A stretch of 64,000 nt of DNA from contig OX442321.1 in assembly GCA_949358305.1 (NCBI GenBank), positions 2,505,605 to 2,569,604 of the forward strand, given 5' to 3'. The notes beneath the pieces are model-generated. The model worked only from the letters and a program-made list of their open reading frames with translations. It did not search any database and was not told the DNA's origin. Positions within the stretch are counted from its first letter, which is position 1. Every line of letters starts with the position of its first letter. This document shows, one piece after another, positions 54,286 through 63,545 of this stretch. Position numbers and translations under genes: made by a program. Source of the stretch: Strigamia acuminata. Lineage: Eukaryota; Arthropoda; Chilopoda; Geophilomorpha; Linotaeniidae.

Positions 54286-54501
54286 ATGAAGCCGTACCAG
54301 ATCCTTTTTGTTTTTCTAATTGTTGTGGGCCTGAATGAAGTGATGGCTGGAAGTTGTCATTGGGATGGAACTGCCCCGTTATGTAAAGGCAGTTGCGATC
54401 TCCCTTTAAATCTTTGCAAATATTCCAAATCCGGTGATGGTAAAAAGTGTTGGACGGGAGAGAAGGCGTACTGTTGTGAGGAGTCAGTTGACTGTGATTG
54501 A
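54286..54501 (+). CDS. Secreted eight-cysteine peptide P8
   Basis: 71 aa. Signal peptide 1-20, mature from GSC, spacing C-x8-C-x3-C-x6-C-x10-C-x7-CC-x5-C. Differs from P4 at a handful of mature residues (for example KGSCDLPLNL for EGSCDYPLTL), while the signal peptide is identical. AATAAA near 54,615. Presumed secreted disulfide-rich peptide. Confidence 0.88.
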   Translation: MKPYQILFVFLIVVGLNEVMAGSCHWDGTAPLCKGSCDLPLNLCKYSKSGDGKKCWTGEKAYCCEESVDCD

Positions 54502-54849
54502 GTAAATAATATAATTATATTTGTCGATGATAAATACTGGACCACTCGGCTATAAATGTACTCCAGACTATATATTTGAATATTTGAATTATGTAGCTCA
54601 AACCAATTGACAAATAAAATTTAAAAGATTAATTTAGTGTCTTTTGAACTCTTTTCTCTTCACATTTTACGACTGATTTTGGTAACAAGAAACAAATAAA
54701 ATCACTCATTTTATTGAGTTCATGATTGAAAACGAGTCTCAACTTGATTGCGGAAGCACTTTTTAAAAAATTAAAAATCAAAAAGCATTATCAACTAAAT
54801 TAAAATTGTATCAACAATATCCTGAGATTCCACTTTAAGAACCGTTGTC

Positions 54850-55320
54850 ATAAAAAAAAACATGCCATCGTTAGTGTAAATGTATTTTAAGTGTGGCCAA
54901 AAACAATTCCACTTCGTCCAATGTGGCCTGGGAAAGCCAAGATGTTGGTCACCAATAAATTATATTGAAAATTAATTGTGTGGAAGTAACAAATTATTGT
55001 TAAATATAACTTATGAGCTCACTGATAGAACTAATAAGAAACAACAACACTGCTTCCTCTTCTGCCCGACTGGTGACAACCACAACAGGAAACCAGACAA
55101 CCTTGAGCACAATTGCAAATACAACTTCAATGTCTAATATTATGTATTTTTTAAACAAAGGCAAAATGTATAAAAGAGATGGTGAGTATATTATTTCTAC
55201 AAACTCTTGGAAACCATGTTTATAACGATCAAAGTTAAATTATTTGTATTGTAAATAAAAATAATAAGAGAAAAATTAATTTATTTATTTATTGCAATCG
55301 CTTAAAATTAATTTCTATTA
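54850..55320 (+). pseudogene. Decayed UBL-like gene 5' part downstream of P8
   Basis: Matches the region before and including exon 1 of UBL-like gene A. Here the relic N-terminal frame from ATG 55,013 (MSSLIELIRNNNTASSSARL) stays open through to a gtgagt donor, unlike gene A, which has TGA. Later exons are missing; the MITE at 55,321 cuts intron 1. Confidence 0.6.
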
Positions 55321-56464
55321 CAGTGGTGGAAAAAAGTTTGAGACCACTACAGGTTTTTGAGTTGCAAGTCAAATTTTGATGCCAATTCTTGCAGTTTTTA
55401 CACCAAAATCTGCATTTGTTTCACCACATACTAAAGCAATATACCACTCTTCTTCCATTTAGAGATGATATTAATGTTCCAATGTTTGAGTTTCACCAAA
55501 TAATGCACCTACCCATGCTAAGGACAACACCAAATAATTTAAAATATTTAGTTATTCAATGACAAATAGGTTTATTATAGTTATTAGAACGAATAGGAAG
55601 CATACCAAACATTAGAAATGAAAATTGGTTATATTTTTGATAATTTAAAGCACATGGTCTCAAACATTTTTCCAGCATAAAGAACATTTTTTGAACAATT
55701 ATTTTTATTTCATAAATTTGATTTGAGTTATTATCTTATAATTTTAACACTAGAACGGCCAGACCTGTCATTTTGACCGGTACAGCCGTTTACAACAGCT
55801 GTAGCAGTAAACACAATGGGTTTCCAATGTTGTAATTTCTTGACTTTAGCTGATTTATGATGCTTTACATCATAAATCAGCAAACATTGCAGTTTACTAA
55901 AAAATAAATAAAAAAAAACACAATTTACCCAGAACGGCCAAAACCGGACAAAATGACCGGTCAAAATAACTTAACAATACATGCACAATACGTGCACCAA
56001 ACGTGCACCAAACATGCACAATACGTGCACAATACGTCCACAATATGAAAATACAATGTTCGGGCGTCAATTTAACGACACATGCGAAAAAAATAACAAA
56101 ACGAAAATTGATTGATTTTATAAAACCTGATGGAATTAAAACGAAATTTTGATTCTATCAGGTTTTATAAAATCCATCAACTTTCGTTTTGTTATTTTCT
56201 TCGCATGTTTCATTAAATTGACGCCCGAATATTGTATTTTCATATTGTGGACGTATTGTGCATGTTTGGTGCACGTTTGGTGCACGTATTGTTCACGTAT
56301 TGTTAAGTTATTTTGACCGGTTTTGGCCGTTCTAGGTAGGCCGAAATTCCGGCCGTTCTAGTGTTAAACAATGCTTTACTGTCATGATATAAACCTGTAA
56401 ATAAATTTCAAGTCCAAATTTGACTTACAATTAAGAAACCTGTAGTGGTCACAAACTTTTTTCC
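55321..56464. mobile_element. Tc1/mariner-like MITE with a nested piggyBac-like element
   Basis: The left end CAGTGGTGGAAAAAAGTTTG then GACCACTACAGGTTT matches, inverted, the right end (AAACCTGTAGTGGTC, CAAACTTTTTTCCA), which lacks the last few bases. Short non-coding arms flank the nested insertion. Confidence 0.8.
55748..56363. mobile_element. piggyBac-like foldback element with TTAA borders
   Basis: Ends CACTAGAACGGCC and GGCCGTTCTAGTG, flanked by TTAA at 55,744-55,747 and 56,364-56,367. Most of the interior (about 55,929-56,336) is one long inverted repeat with arms near 190 bp. These contain GTGCACCAAACGTGCACC on the left and its complement on the right, plus ACCGGTCAAAATAACTTAA and its complement. 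Noncoding. A fragment is at 28,883. Confidence 0.85.
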
Positions 56465-56639
56465 AAATAAATACTCCACAGTGAAAAGACTAATTACTTA
56501 ATTTGACTGTTTTTCAGGAAATACTGCCACTAACTAATTGCTCTAGTTTGTTTTTTTCCTCTAAATGTGGAAACATCGATCATCATTTTCGCATTTCCTG
56601 TTGTGCATTTTAAAACTTAATTTGAGTGTTATCAAACAA

Positions 56640-56820
56640 ATTTCACAACTCCGACAATTATCATGAGTTATGCTGATTGCAGTTATTGTCATTTGATCTA
56701 TATAATGCAGCATAAACTTCAACTCTTCAGAAGTGTCATTTCCCAGAACTGATAAACTGTCACCAAGTAAACGCTGATTCCGCCAGCATATTTGTATCCA
56801 GTATCCAAGTGAGCATCTAG
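56640..56820 (+). promoter_or_regulatory. Promoter and noncoding exon 1 of peptide pseudogene P9
   Basis: TATATAAT at about 56,698-56,705, TCAG at 56,727-56,730, exon 1 ending CATCTAG at 56,820 before gtaagc. Intact although the coding part is broken. The upstream kB-like word is mutated (CAGGAAATACTG near 56,515). Confidence 0.6.
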
Positions 56821-56928
56821 GTAAGCTCTTTTTGGTACAACTTATTGAAAACGAAAACCTTTTATTCAACTTCAAACTACATAACTTTTACATTTAAATT
56901 TATTTCTTCTTCTTTATTTGTCAGCAGT

Positions 56929-57153
56929 ATAAAGCCATACCAGATCCTTTTTGTTTTTATAATTGTATTGGGGCTGAATGAAGTGATGGCTAGAGATTGT
57001 AAATGGTTTGGATCTGCCCCGGTATGTGAAGGCGTTTGCGGAGGCGATTACCCATGATGGTGCAAGTATGACAAATCCGGCGATGGTAGTAGGTGTAGTT
57101 GGTCGGGACAGAAGGCGTTATGTTGTAACATAAACTCAGATTGTCCGCCGTAG
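56929..57153 (+). pseudogene. Peptide copy P9: start codon lost and one internal stop
   Basis: At the family start position the codon is ATA (56,929-56,931). The remaining frame gives the full family layout, a signal-like segment then KWFGSAPVCEGVC and later SGQKALCC, but TGA interrupts it after GGDYP (57,055-57,057). The downstream frame continues to TAG at 57,151-57,153 with all eight cysteines still in place. Intermediate between the KWFGTAPFC and CEGVC subgroups. Confidence 0.85.
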
Positions 57154-57459
57154 ACATTTTAATTATATTTGTCGATGAAAATTACTGGACTACTCTGCTA
57201 CAAATGTACTCCAAACTATATATTTCAATATTTGAATTATGTAACTCAAACCAATCGACAAATAAAATTTAAAAGATTAATTTAGTGTCTTTTCAACTCT
57301 TTTGTCTTTACATTTTACGACTGGTTTAGGTAACAAGAAACAAATAGAAACACTAATTTCATTGAGTTGATGATTGAAAACGAGACTTAACTCAATTGCA
57401 AAAGCATTTTTTAAAAATTAAAAAGCAAAAAGCATTATCAACTAAATTAAAATTGTATC

Positions 57460-57660
57460 AACAAGTGTGGCCCAAAACAATTCTTCTTGTTCCAATGTCG
57501 GACTCCCTTGTCCTAGACGTACACGCCAATAAATTATATTGAAAATTAATTGTATGAAATAAACAAATGAAATATAAGCTATGAGCTCACTGACAAAACT
57601 GATAAGAAACAACAACACTTCTTCCTCTACAGCCTGACTGGTGACAACCACTGCAAGAAA
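57460..57660 (+). pseudogene. Decayed UBL-like gene upstream fragment after P9
   Basis: Shares GTGTGGCCCAAAACAATTC, AATAAATTATATTGAAAATT and AACAACAACACTTCTTCCTC with the other fossils. Cut at 57,661 by the CACTGG element. Confidence 0.55.
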
Positions 57661-58430
57661 CACTGGAATAAATATGGCTTTACAAATACAAATTGTAAAT
57701 GTACCAAAAATTCATGTCAAAATGTAACCTTTACAGTGTTACCGCCAGGCCACCCTTGGTGACCTGCGTCACTGCCACACACCATCTTGCGGCCCCAAGG
57801 TCATCCCCTTCCTGGATGGACCTAGCCTAGGGAAGGAGGGAGTGGAGTGGTGTGGTGATGTGTGAGCAGTCTCTCTCTCCAACCGTGAGAGAGAGAGGAG
57901 CTGCGACCATCGAAGGGACAAGACTTGTCCCGGGCATTGTGAACCAGGGCAAGCCTGCCCTGTGGGAACTCTGCACTCCTCACCATTCACCACGGCGATG
58001 CTCAGTAATACGGCGTTGCCCGTATTGCACCCTCCATGAGTGGCTGCCTGGGTAGTAGGTGAGTACGACACGAATGTTATGTCGAACCGACCACGTCGCC
58101 CATGGGGCTCACGCCCTGTGTGCGACGGGTCGGTTGCCGGTGCGGTGTGCCTGCCAGGCACCCCTGCAACGGGTGACAGAATTCCCCATACCCCTAGACA
58201 ACAGTATTAAAAGCCAACAACCAATAATAGGGAGTCTTTCGTCATTTCACGTGAGTATGTGTCCCACACCAGGTTAACCAATCCTTGGGTTAGTTTGGCG
58301 AAGACCATACCAGTCACAACAGTATGTGTAAAGTTGATGTAAAATCGAACAAAAATTAGACATTTAACATTAAATTTGCACAATTTGTAAATTTCATGTT
58401 TAAATTAGACATTTACATTAAATTTAACAC
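57661..58430. mobile_element. Second CACTGG-element copy, split by the GC-rich repeat
   Basis: Left end CACTGGAATAAATATGGCTT at 57,661-57,738 resumes at 58,322 (TGTAAAGTTGATGTAAAATC...). It is homologous to 15,110-15,310 throughout, and the rest of the element is missing. Confidence 0.7.
57739..58321 (+). repeat. GC-rich dispersed repeat, longest internal copy (583 bp)
   Basis: Strongly GC-rich island in AT-rich DNA, inserted cleanly into the CACTGG element, which gives its two borders: it begins near TGTTACCGCCAGGCCACC and ends GAAGACCATACCAGTCACAA. Other copies are at 13,778, 35,586 and 63,546. Open frames inside it on both strands are not homologous to anything I know. Class unknown. Confidence 0.75.
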
Positions 58431-59660
58431 TTCTGGTGTTATGGGCTATTTTTTTGTGCCACTACACAGATATTCAGAACCAATTACTTCAGGGATGCAG
58501 TCTCCATCAATTCAGTTTAAAAAATTGTCGAAAAGATGGCGCCTCAGATGACATCACAGGTACCAAACAAACCCTGGTTTCTGTGACATCATCGCCGGGA
58601 GTGGGAGTAGTGGAAAATAAGTAAATAATAAAAAAAACTAAGCTTCTAAAAAAACATTTTATATTGGTGCTTCTAATAGCCACTAGAGTGCGCTACTCTG
58701 CAATTTTTTTCGTGAATACTGTGACCATGCCAAAAAACAATATAAAAAAACAAAATTACAGATTTGTAGGGTATTAAAACCTCCACAAACTCAGACTGGT
58801 TTCGGAATTTACCGAAATCTTTTTATTGAATAATTAAGATCTGAAAAGAAGATTAATCAATGGGTAAAGATTTTATGTCAAGATGGATGGTTTTTAGTGA
58901 AAATTTTACGGGCATGTTGACATTACTCCGTGCGGGTCAGTGCAGTGCTCGAAGCCTGTTTGAAGCCTTCCAGGTGACGTCATGCGCATATCGCGCACTG
59001 GAGAAATCCGCGTGCAGACCTCGATTGGCGCTGCCTTAGTTGAATTCGAATACAACGGCATGACGTTTCATTCGAACTGACGTTAAATTCAATTTTTTTC
59101 AAAAACATTTTTTTGAAGTTTCTGTATTCAGGAGAAGACGGTAGTTTACACACTGTCATTGATCACATACTAGCGCCCTCTACAAAATAAATATCAAACT
59201 AAAAACAAACTAAATGGTGCTATAACTAATTGTCTCCAAAATTATCCTGTAACGCTTAACGCCTTGTATCAAAACGAGCACATTTTGCTCTTATGCTTCA
59301 AAGATTGTATTCACACACGATATTTGAACTCATTTCAGCATCAGAGTTCAGCATTTTACACTTGCTGGTGTACAGCAAATTTCCATTTCAATTTACTTAT
59401 ACTTTCAGGGTGCGTAAGAAGCAGCGAGCAAAGTAGCAAAAATAAAAACTGAACTCCTTTAAAGAACTAAAGTTTTTTGTTTTTTTGTATTATTATTTGA
59501 AATCCTCACTTCTTTATCGCAGAAATTCATAAAGTTGCCACAACGGTTATTATTACCACTTGCTGGTGTGCGTATAATAGTTTAATTTGATTTCTTTACG
59601 ACTAAAAATTGCAACAAAGATTATTAGAAACCACTTGTTAGTGTGCATTCAATTGCTCAA
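58431..59660. other. Intergenic stretch, no gene supported
   Basis: 58,440-58,470 repeats the GTGCCACTACACAG word of the 53.3-kb MITE. 59,165-59,225 is the same block as 25,660-25,720. 59,280-59,460 is the peptide-upstream block also seen at 53,600-53,730 (TATTTGAACTCATTTCAGCA). No coding sequence recognised. Confidence 0.4.
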
Positions 59661-59669
59661 TTTCATCGT

Positions 59670-59964
59670 TTTCCACCAAATGTTGCAACTACAATCATTA
59701 TTGACCCACATTATAGTGGTTGAATTGAGCTAATTGCAGTTATTATTTGAAATTAATTGACTTGTCCTATATAAAGCAGCAAAAACCAAATGTTGCAACT
59801 ACAATCATTATAGTGGTTGAATCGTGCTAATTGCAGTTATTATTACTTGTTCTATATAAAGCAGCAAAAACTGAAACTGTTCAGACGGCATAGTTCCCAA
59901 AACTGACCAACTACAACCAAATAGACGCCATATTTCTATATCCAGTATCCAAGTGTGCATCTAG
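59670..59964 (+). promoter_or_regulatory. Tandemly duplicated promoter and noncoding exon 1 of P10
   Basis: The block TTGCAACTACAATCATTATnnnnGTGGTTGA ... CTATATAAAGCAGCAAAAA occurs twice in a row, with TATA boxes at 59,767-59,774 and 59,852-59,859. Only the second is followed by the TCAG initiator (59,881-59,884). Exon 1 ends at 59,964. Confidence 0.75.
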
Positions 59965-60099
59965 GTAAGCTCTTTTGGATTCTAACACTATTTAGAACAC
60001 GAAAACCTTTTTTTCAATTTCAAACTATGAGTATTTTGCCGTTTCTAGCCGACATAGCTGTTACATTATAATTTTTCTTCTTCTGTTTTTGTCAGCAGT

Positions 60100-60318
60100 A
60101 TGAAGCCGTACCAGATCCTGTTTGTTTTTCTGATTGTTGTAGGCCTGAATGAAGTGGCTGGAAAATGTCATTGGGACGGAACTGCCCCGATATGTGAAGG
60201 CAGTTGCGATTACCCTTTAAATCATTGCAAATATGACAAATCCGGTGATGGTTCAAAGTGTTGGTCGGGAGTTAAGGCGTACTGTTGTGACCAGGATTAT
60301 GAATGTCATTCTGGGTAA
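60100..60318 (+). CDS. Secreted eight-cysteine peptide P10
   Basis: 72 aa. Signal peptide 1-20 ending LNEVAG, mature about KC onward. Spacing C-x8-C-x3-C-x6-C-x10-C-x7-CC-x5-C. CHWDGTAPIC, YDKSGDGSKCWSG and KAYCC place it nearest P5. AATAAA near 60,425. Presumed extracellular. Confidence 0.88.
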   Translation: MKPYQILFVFLIVVGLNEVAGKCHWDGTAPICEGSCDYPLNHCKYDKSGDGSKCWSGVKAYCCDQDYECHSG

Positions 60319-60649
60319 ACATTTTACTTATATTTGTCGATGAAAAATACTGGATTACTCGGCTATAAATGTACTCCAAACTATATAATTGAATATTTGA
60401 ATTATGTAGCTCAAACCAATTGACAAATAAAATTTAAAAGATTAATTTGGTTTCTTTTGAACTCTTTTCTCTTTACATTTTACGACTAATTTTGGTACAA
60501 AGAAACAAATAGAAACACTCATTTTATTGAGTGGATGATTGAAATCTGTGGAAGCATTTTTTAAAAAATTAAAAAGCAAAAATCATCATCAACTAAATTA
60601 AAATTGTATCAACAATTTTCTGAGATTCCACTCTGAGTACCGTTGTCAT

Positions 60650-61205
60650 AAAAAAAACATGCCATCGTTAGTGTAAATGTATTTTAAGTGTGGCCAAAAA
60701 CAATTCCACTTCGTCCAATGTGGCCTGGGAAAGCCAAGATGTTGGACACCAATAAATTATATTGAAAATTAATTGTGTGGAAGGAACAAATTATTGTTAA
60801 ATATAACCTATGAGCTCACTGATAGAACTGATAAGAAACAACAACACTTCTTCCTCTACAGCCTGACTGGTGACAATCAAACACAGCAGGAAACCAGACA
60901 ACCTTGAGCACAATTGCAAATACAACTCCAATGACATGTATGTACTAGTATGTATTTTTTAAACACTTTTTAAGACAATATTTATTTTGCATTCTTACTC
61001 AAACTATTGTGAAATGAAGAGGTATTCGTTAAAGCCAAAATAATCGAAACAGATGATGAGTATATTATTTCTGGAAACTCTTGGAAACCTTGTTTACAGC
61101 GATCAAAGTTCAATTATATTTATTGTAAATAAAAATAATAAAAGAAAATTTTTATTTGTATTTTATAGTAATCGCTTAAAATTAATTTCTATTATATCTA
61201 AAGGA
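60650..61205 (+). pseudogene. Decayed UBL-like gene 5' part downstream of P10
   Basis: The longest fossil: upstream block, exon 1 relic (GAGGTATTCGTTAAAGCCAA, then ACAGATGATGAGTATATT where gene A has ACAGATG|gtgagtata, so the donor is lost), the intron and the start of exon 2 (TATATCTAAAGGA), after which homology ends. Confidence 0.65.
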
Positions 61206-61377
61206 GATAAAACACGTCAAAGGGTTATAATTGAGAAAATATGACTAAAAACTAGACTTTTGTTCACGCATCAGCCGATCTCGTACTCAAAAGCGCCGCC
61301 ACGGTATTGGCTTCCCTGTATAAAAGAAGTATCGAATTAAAAACAAACTTGTGGTGACCCCAGAGTTTACTCATGTA

Positions 61378-62218
61378 TACTCAAAACCACTCCAACGTTG
61401 ACCTATGGTTCGAGCCGTATCACTGGTGTAGTGGCACAAAAAGTAGCTCGTAACACCATATTTGTAAAAAAGACCAGACATTGTGTTGATTCCAATCGCT
61501 TTTAGTTGGTATTTCTAAAGTCTCTGGCTTCTTTGTAATTTAAGTGTATGTTTGAAATAAATCTGCAGCTTGCTTCCACCATGAATTTTGTACACTCACT
61601 GGGGTTAAACTTTATTGTCTTCAAAAAAGATATATACAAAACGCTCCTATTGGAGCAATACTAATCTGATAATTGGCTTCAGCTGCATTCCTAGAAGGAG
61701 AGCTGAAGCCAGGTCATGTGACAAAAATCCAACCCTCTTTAAATAAAAGGTTAATGACACTAAATGTGAAAGATAAACATGTTAAAAATGAATACAAAAT
61801 ATTAAATCAAGTTTCACAGAATAATAAAACGATAGGACATTAAAGGGAATATATCCAAATCGGAATATATAAATCGAATAAAATGACATTAAAATACTAG
61901 AACAATAGAATAAAAAATGCACAAATACTAATGCAAGATTATCAAGTTAAGAAATATAAAATGAAATAAATGACACTGAAACATTACGTCAAAGGAAATA
62001 AAAATACACAAGTATTAAATGTGGGATAAAAATACAAAATAACGAGTAAAAATCAACACATTAAAGGGAATGTGAACCGTAAAACGCCAGTTTTCACACA
62101 TTGTGATCGATTTCCAACATTGTCAAAGGTACAGAACTACTTTTCCGCGTAGTAGAACACAGTACACAGTTAGGCGTAAACCGGCTGGCATAGGTCAACG
62201 TTGGAGTGGTTTTGAGTA
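61378..62218. mobile_element. TACTCAAAACCACTCC-ended MITE, 841 bp
   Basis: Left end TACTCAAAACCACTCCAACG then TTGACCTATG pairs with the right end CATAGGTCAACGTTGGAGTG. The subterminal regions also match both arms of the 53,303 element. The core (61,600-62,080) is AT-rich and noncoding, with an inner hairpin GGCTTCAGCT/AGCTGAAGCC at about 61,675-61,712. Confidence 0.75.
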
Positions 62219-62781
62219 TAGTAAATTAATTTTCATAACTTAAAAAGTGTATTTTAGTGTGATAGATATTTTGTTAGATCATTTTATATGTTTAAAATAC
62301 AAGTAGAATTCGTTTATATCTTTGACCGTGTTGTGTTGATTGTAATTTAAAACTGATTTATTGATGCTGATGGGTTTTGTTTGTTGTTTGTTTTTGTGTA
62401 TTACCAGTATTATTATTTGGAATCGTGACATCTTTATCGCAGAAGTTCATAAAGTTGTCACAACGGTTATTACTACCACTTCCTGGTGTGCGTACAATAG
62501 TTTAATTTGATTTCTTTCCTACCAAAAGTTGCAACAAAGATTATTAATAGAAACCACTTGCTAGTGTGCATTTAATTGCTCAATTTTATCGTTTTCCCCC
62601 AAATGTTGCAACTACAATCATTATAGTGGTTGAGTCATGCTAATTGCCGTTATTGTTACTTGTTTAATATAAAGCAGCAAAAAACTGAAACTGTTCACAC
62701 GGTATAGTTCCCAACAACTGACCAACAACTAAACCAACTAAACGGCATATTCGTATATCCAGTATCCAAGTGTGCACCTAG
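62219..62781 (+). promoter_or_regulatory. Upstream region, core promoter and noncoding exon 1 of P11
   Basis: TTGCAACTACAATCATTATA near 62,606, TATA (AATATAAAG) at about 62,667-62,675. The initiator is changed to TCACA at about 62,695. Exon 1 ends CACCTAG at 62,781. The intron is only 105 bp. Confidence 0.65.
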
Positions 62782-62892
62782 GTAAGCTCTTTTGGCAAAC
62801 AAAAACCTTTTTTTCAATTTCAAACTATGAGTATTTTGCCGTTTCTAGCCGACATAGCTTTTACATTATCTTCTTCTGTTTTTGTCAGCAGT

Positions 62893-63105
62893 ATGAAGCC
62901 GTACCAGATCCTTTTTGTTTTTCTAATTGTTTTGGGGCTAAATGAAGTGATGGCTGCATATTGTTATTGGGCTGGAACTGCCCCGATATGTGAAGGCGTT
63001 TGCGCTGTCGGTTTCGCCCGTTGCAGACGTGACAAATCCGGTGATGGTTCAAGGTGTTGGACGGGAGAAAAGCAGTACTGTTGTGTTGAACGACATGATT
63101 GTTAA
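62893..63105 (+). CDS. Secreted eight-cysteine peptide P11
   Basis: 70 aa. The start is the ATG after the acceptor; the in-frame ATG at 62,827 is intronic. Signal peptide 1-20, mature from about AYC, spacing C-x8-C-x3-C-x6-C-x10-C-x7-CC-x5-C. The mature part is the most basic of the intact copies in the middle loop (FARCRRDKSGDGSR), with YWAGTAPIC replacing HWDGTAPIC. AATAAA near 63,204. Confidence 0.87.
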   Translation: MKPYQILFVFLIVLGLNEVMAAYCYWAGTAPICEGVCAVGFARCRRDKSGDGSRCWTGEKQYCCVERHDC

Positions 63106-63409
63106 TTATATTTGCCGATGAAAAATACTGGACTACTTGGCTAAAAATGTACTCCAAACTATATATTTTAATTTCCGAATTATGTAGCTCAAAACGATTG
63201 GCAAATAAAATTTAAAAGATTAATTTAGTGTCTTTTGAACTCTCTTGTCTTTACATTTTACGACTGATTTAGATAACAAGAAACAAATAAAAACACTAAT
63301 TTTATTGAGTTCATGATTGAAAACGAATCTTAACTCGATTGCGGAAGCAGTTTTTAAAAAATAAAAAAGCAAAAATCAAAAAAAAAAAACCTGTATTATA
63401 AGTGTGGCC

Positions 63410-63545
63410 CACAACAACCGATCTTCTTCCAAGATGTTGGACACCCTTGTCCTAGACATATACGTTCCCTACAAACTCCTGAGAAAGGTAAGTATTTTAA
63501 CAACTATTTTCAATTTATAGCATAAACGATTGAATTTAACATTTG
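63410..63545 (+). pseudogene. Decayed UBL-like gene fragment downstream of P11
   Basis: Joins an upstream block (AAGATGTTGGACACCCTTGT) directly to the end of exon 2 of gene A type (GTTCCCTACAAACTCCTGAG then AAAG|gtaagtatttt) and its intron. An internal deletion removed exon 1 and intron 1. Confidence 0.65.

Noticed and set aside
57769-58277. Open frames inside the GC-rich repeat
   Set aside because: GC-rich DNA has few stops by chance; frames are not kept in the other copies.
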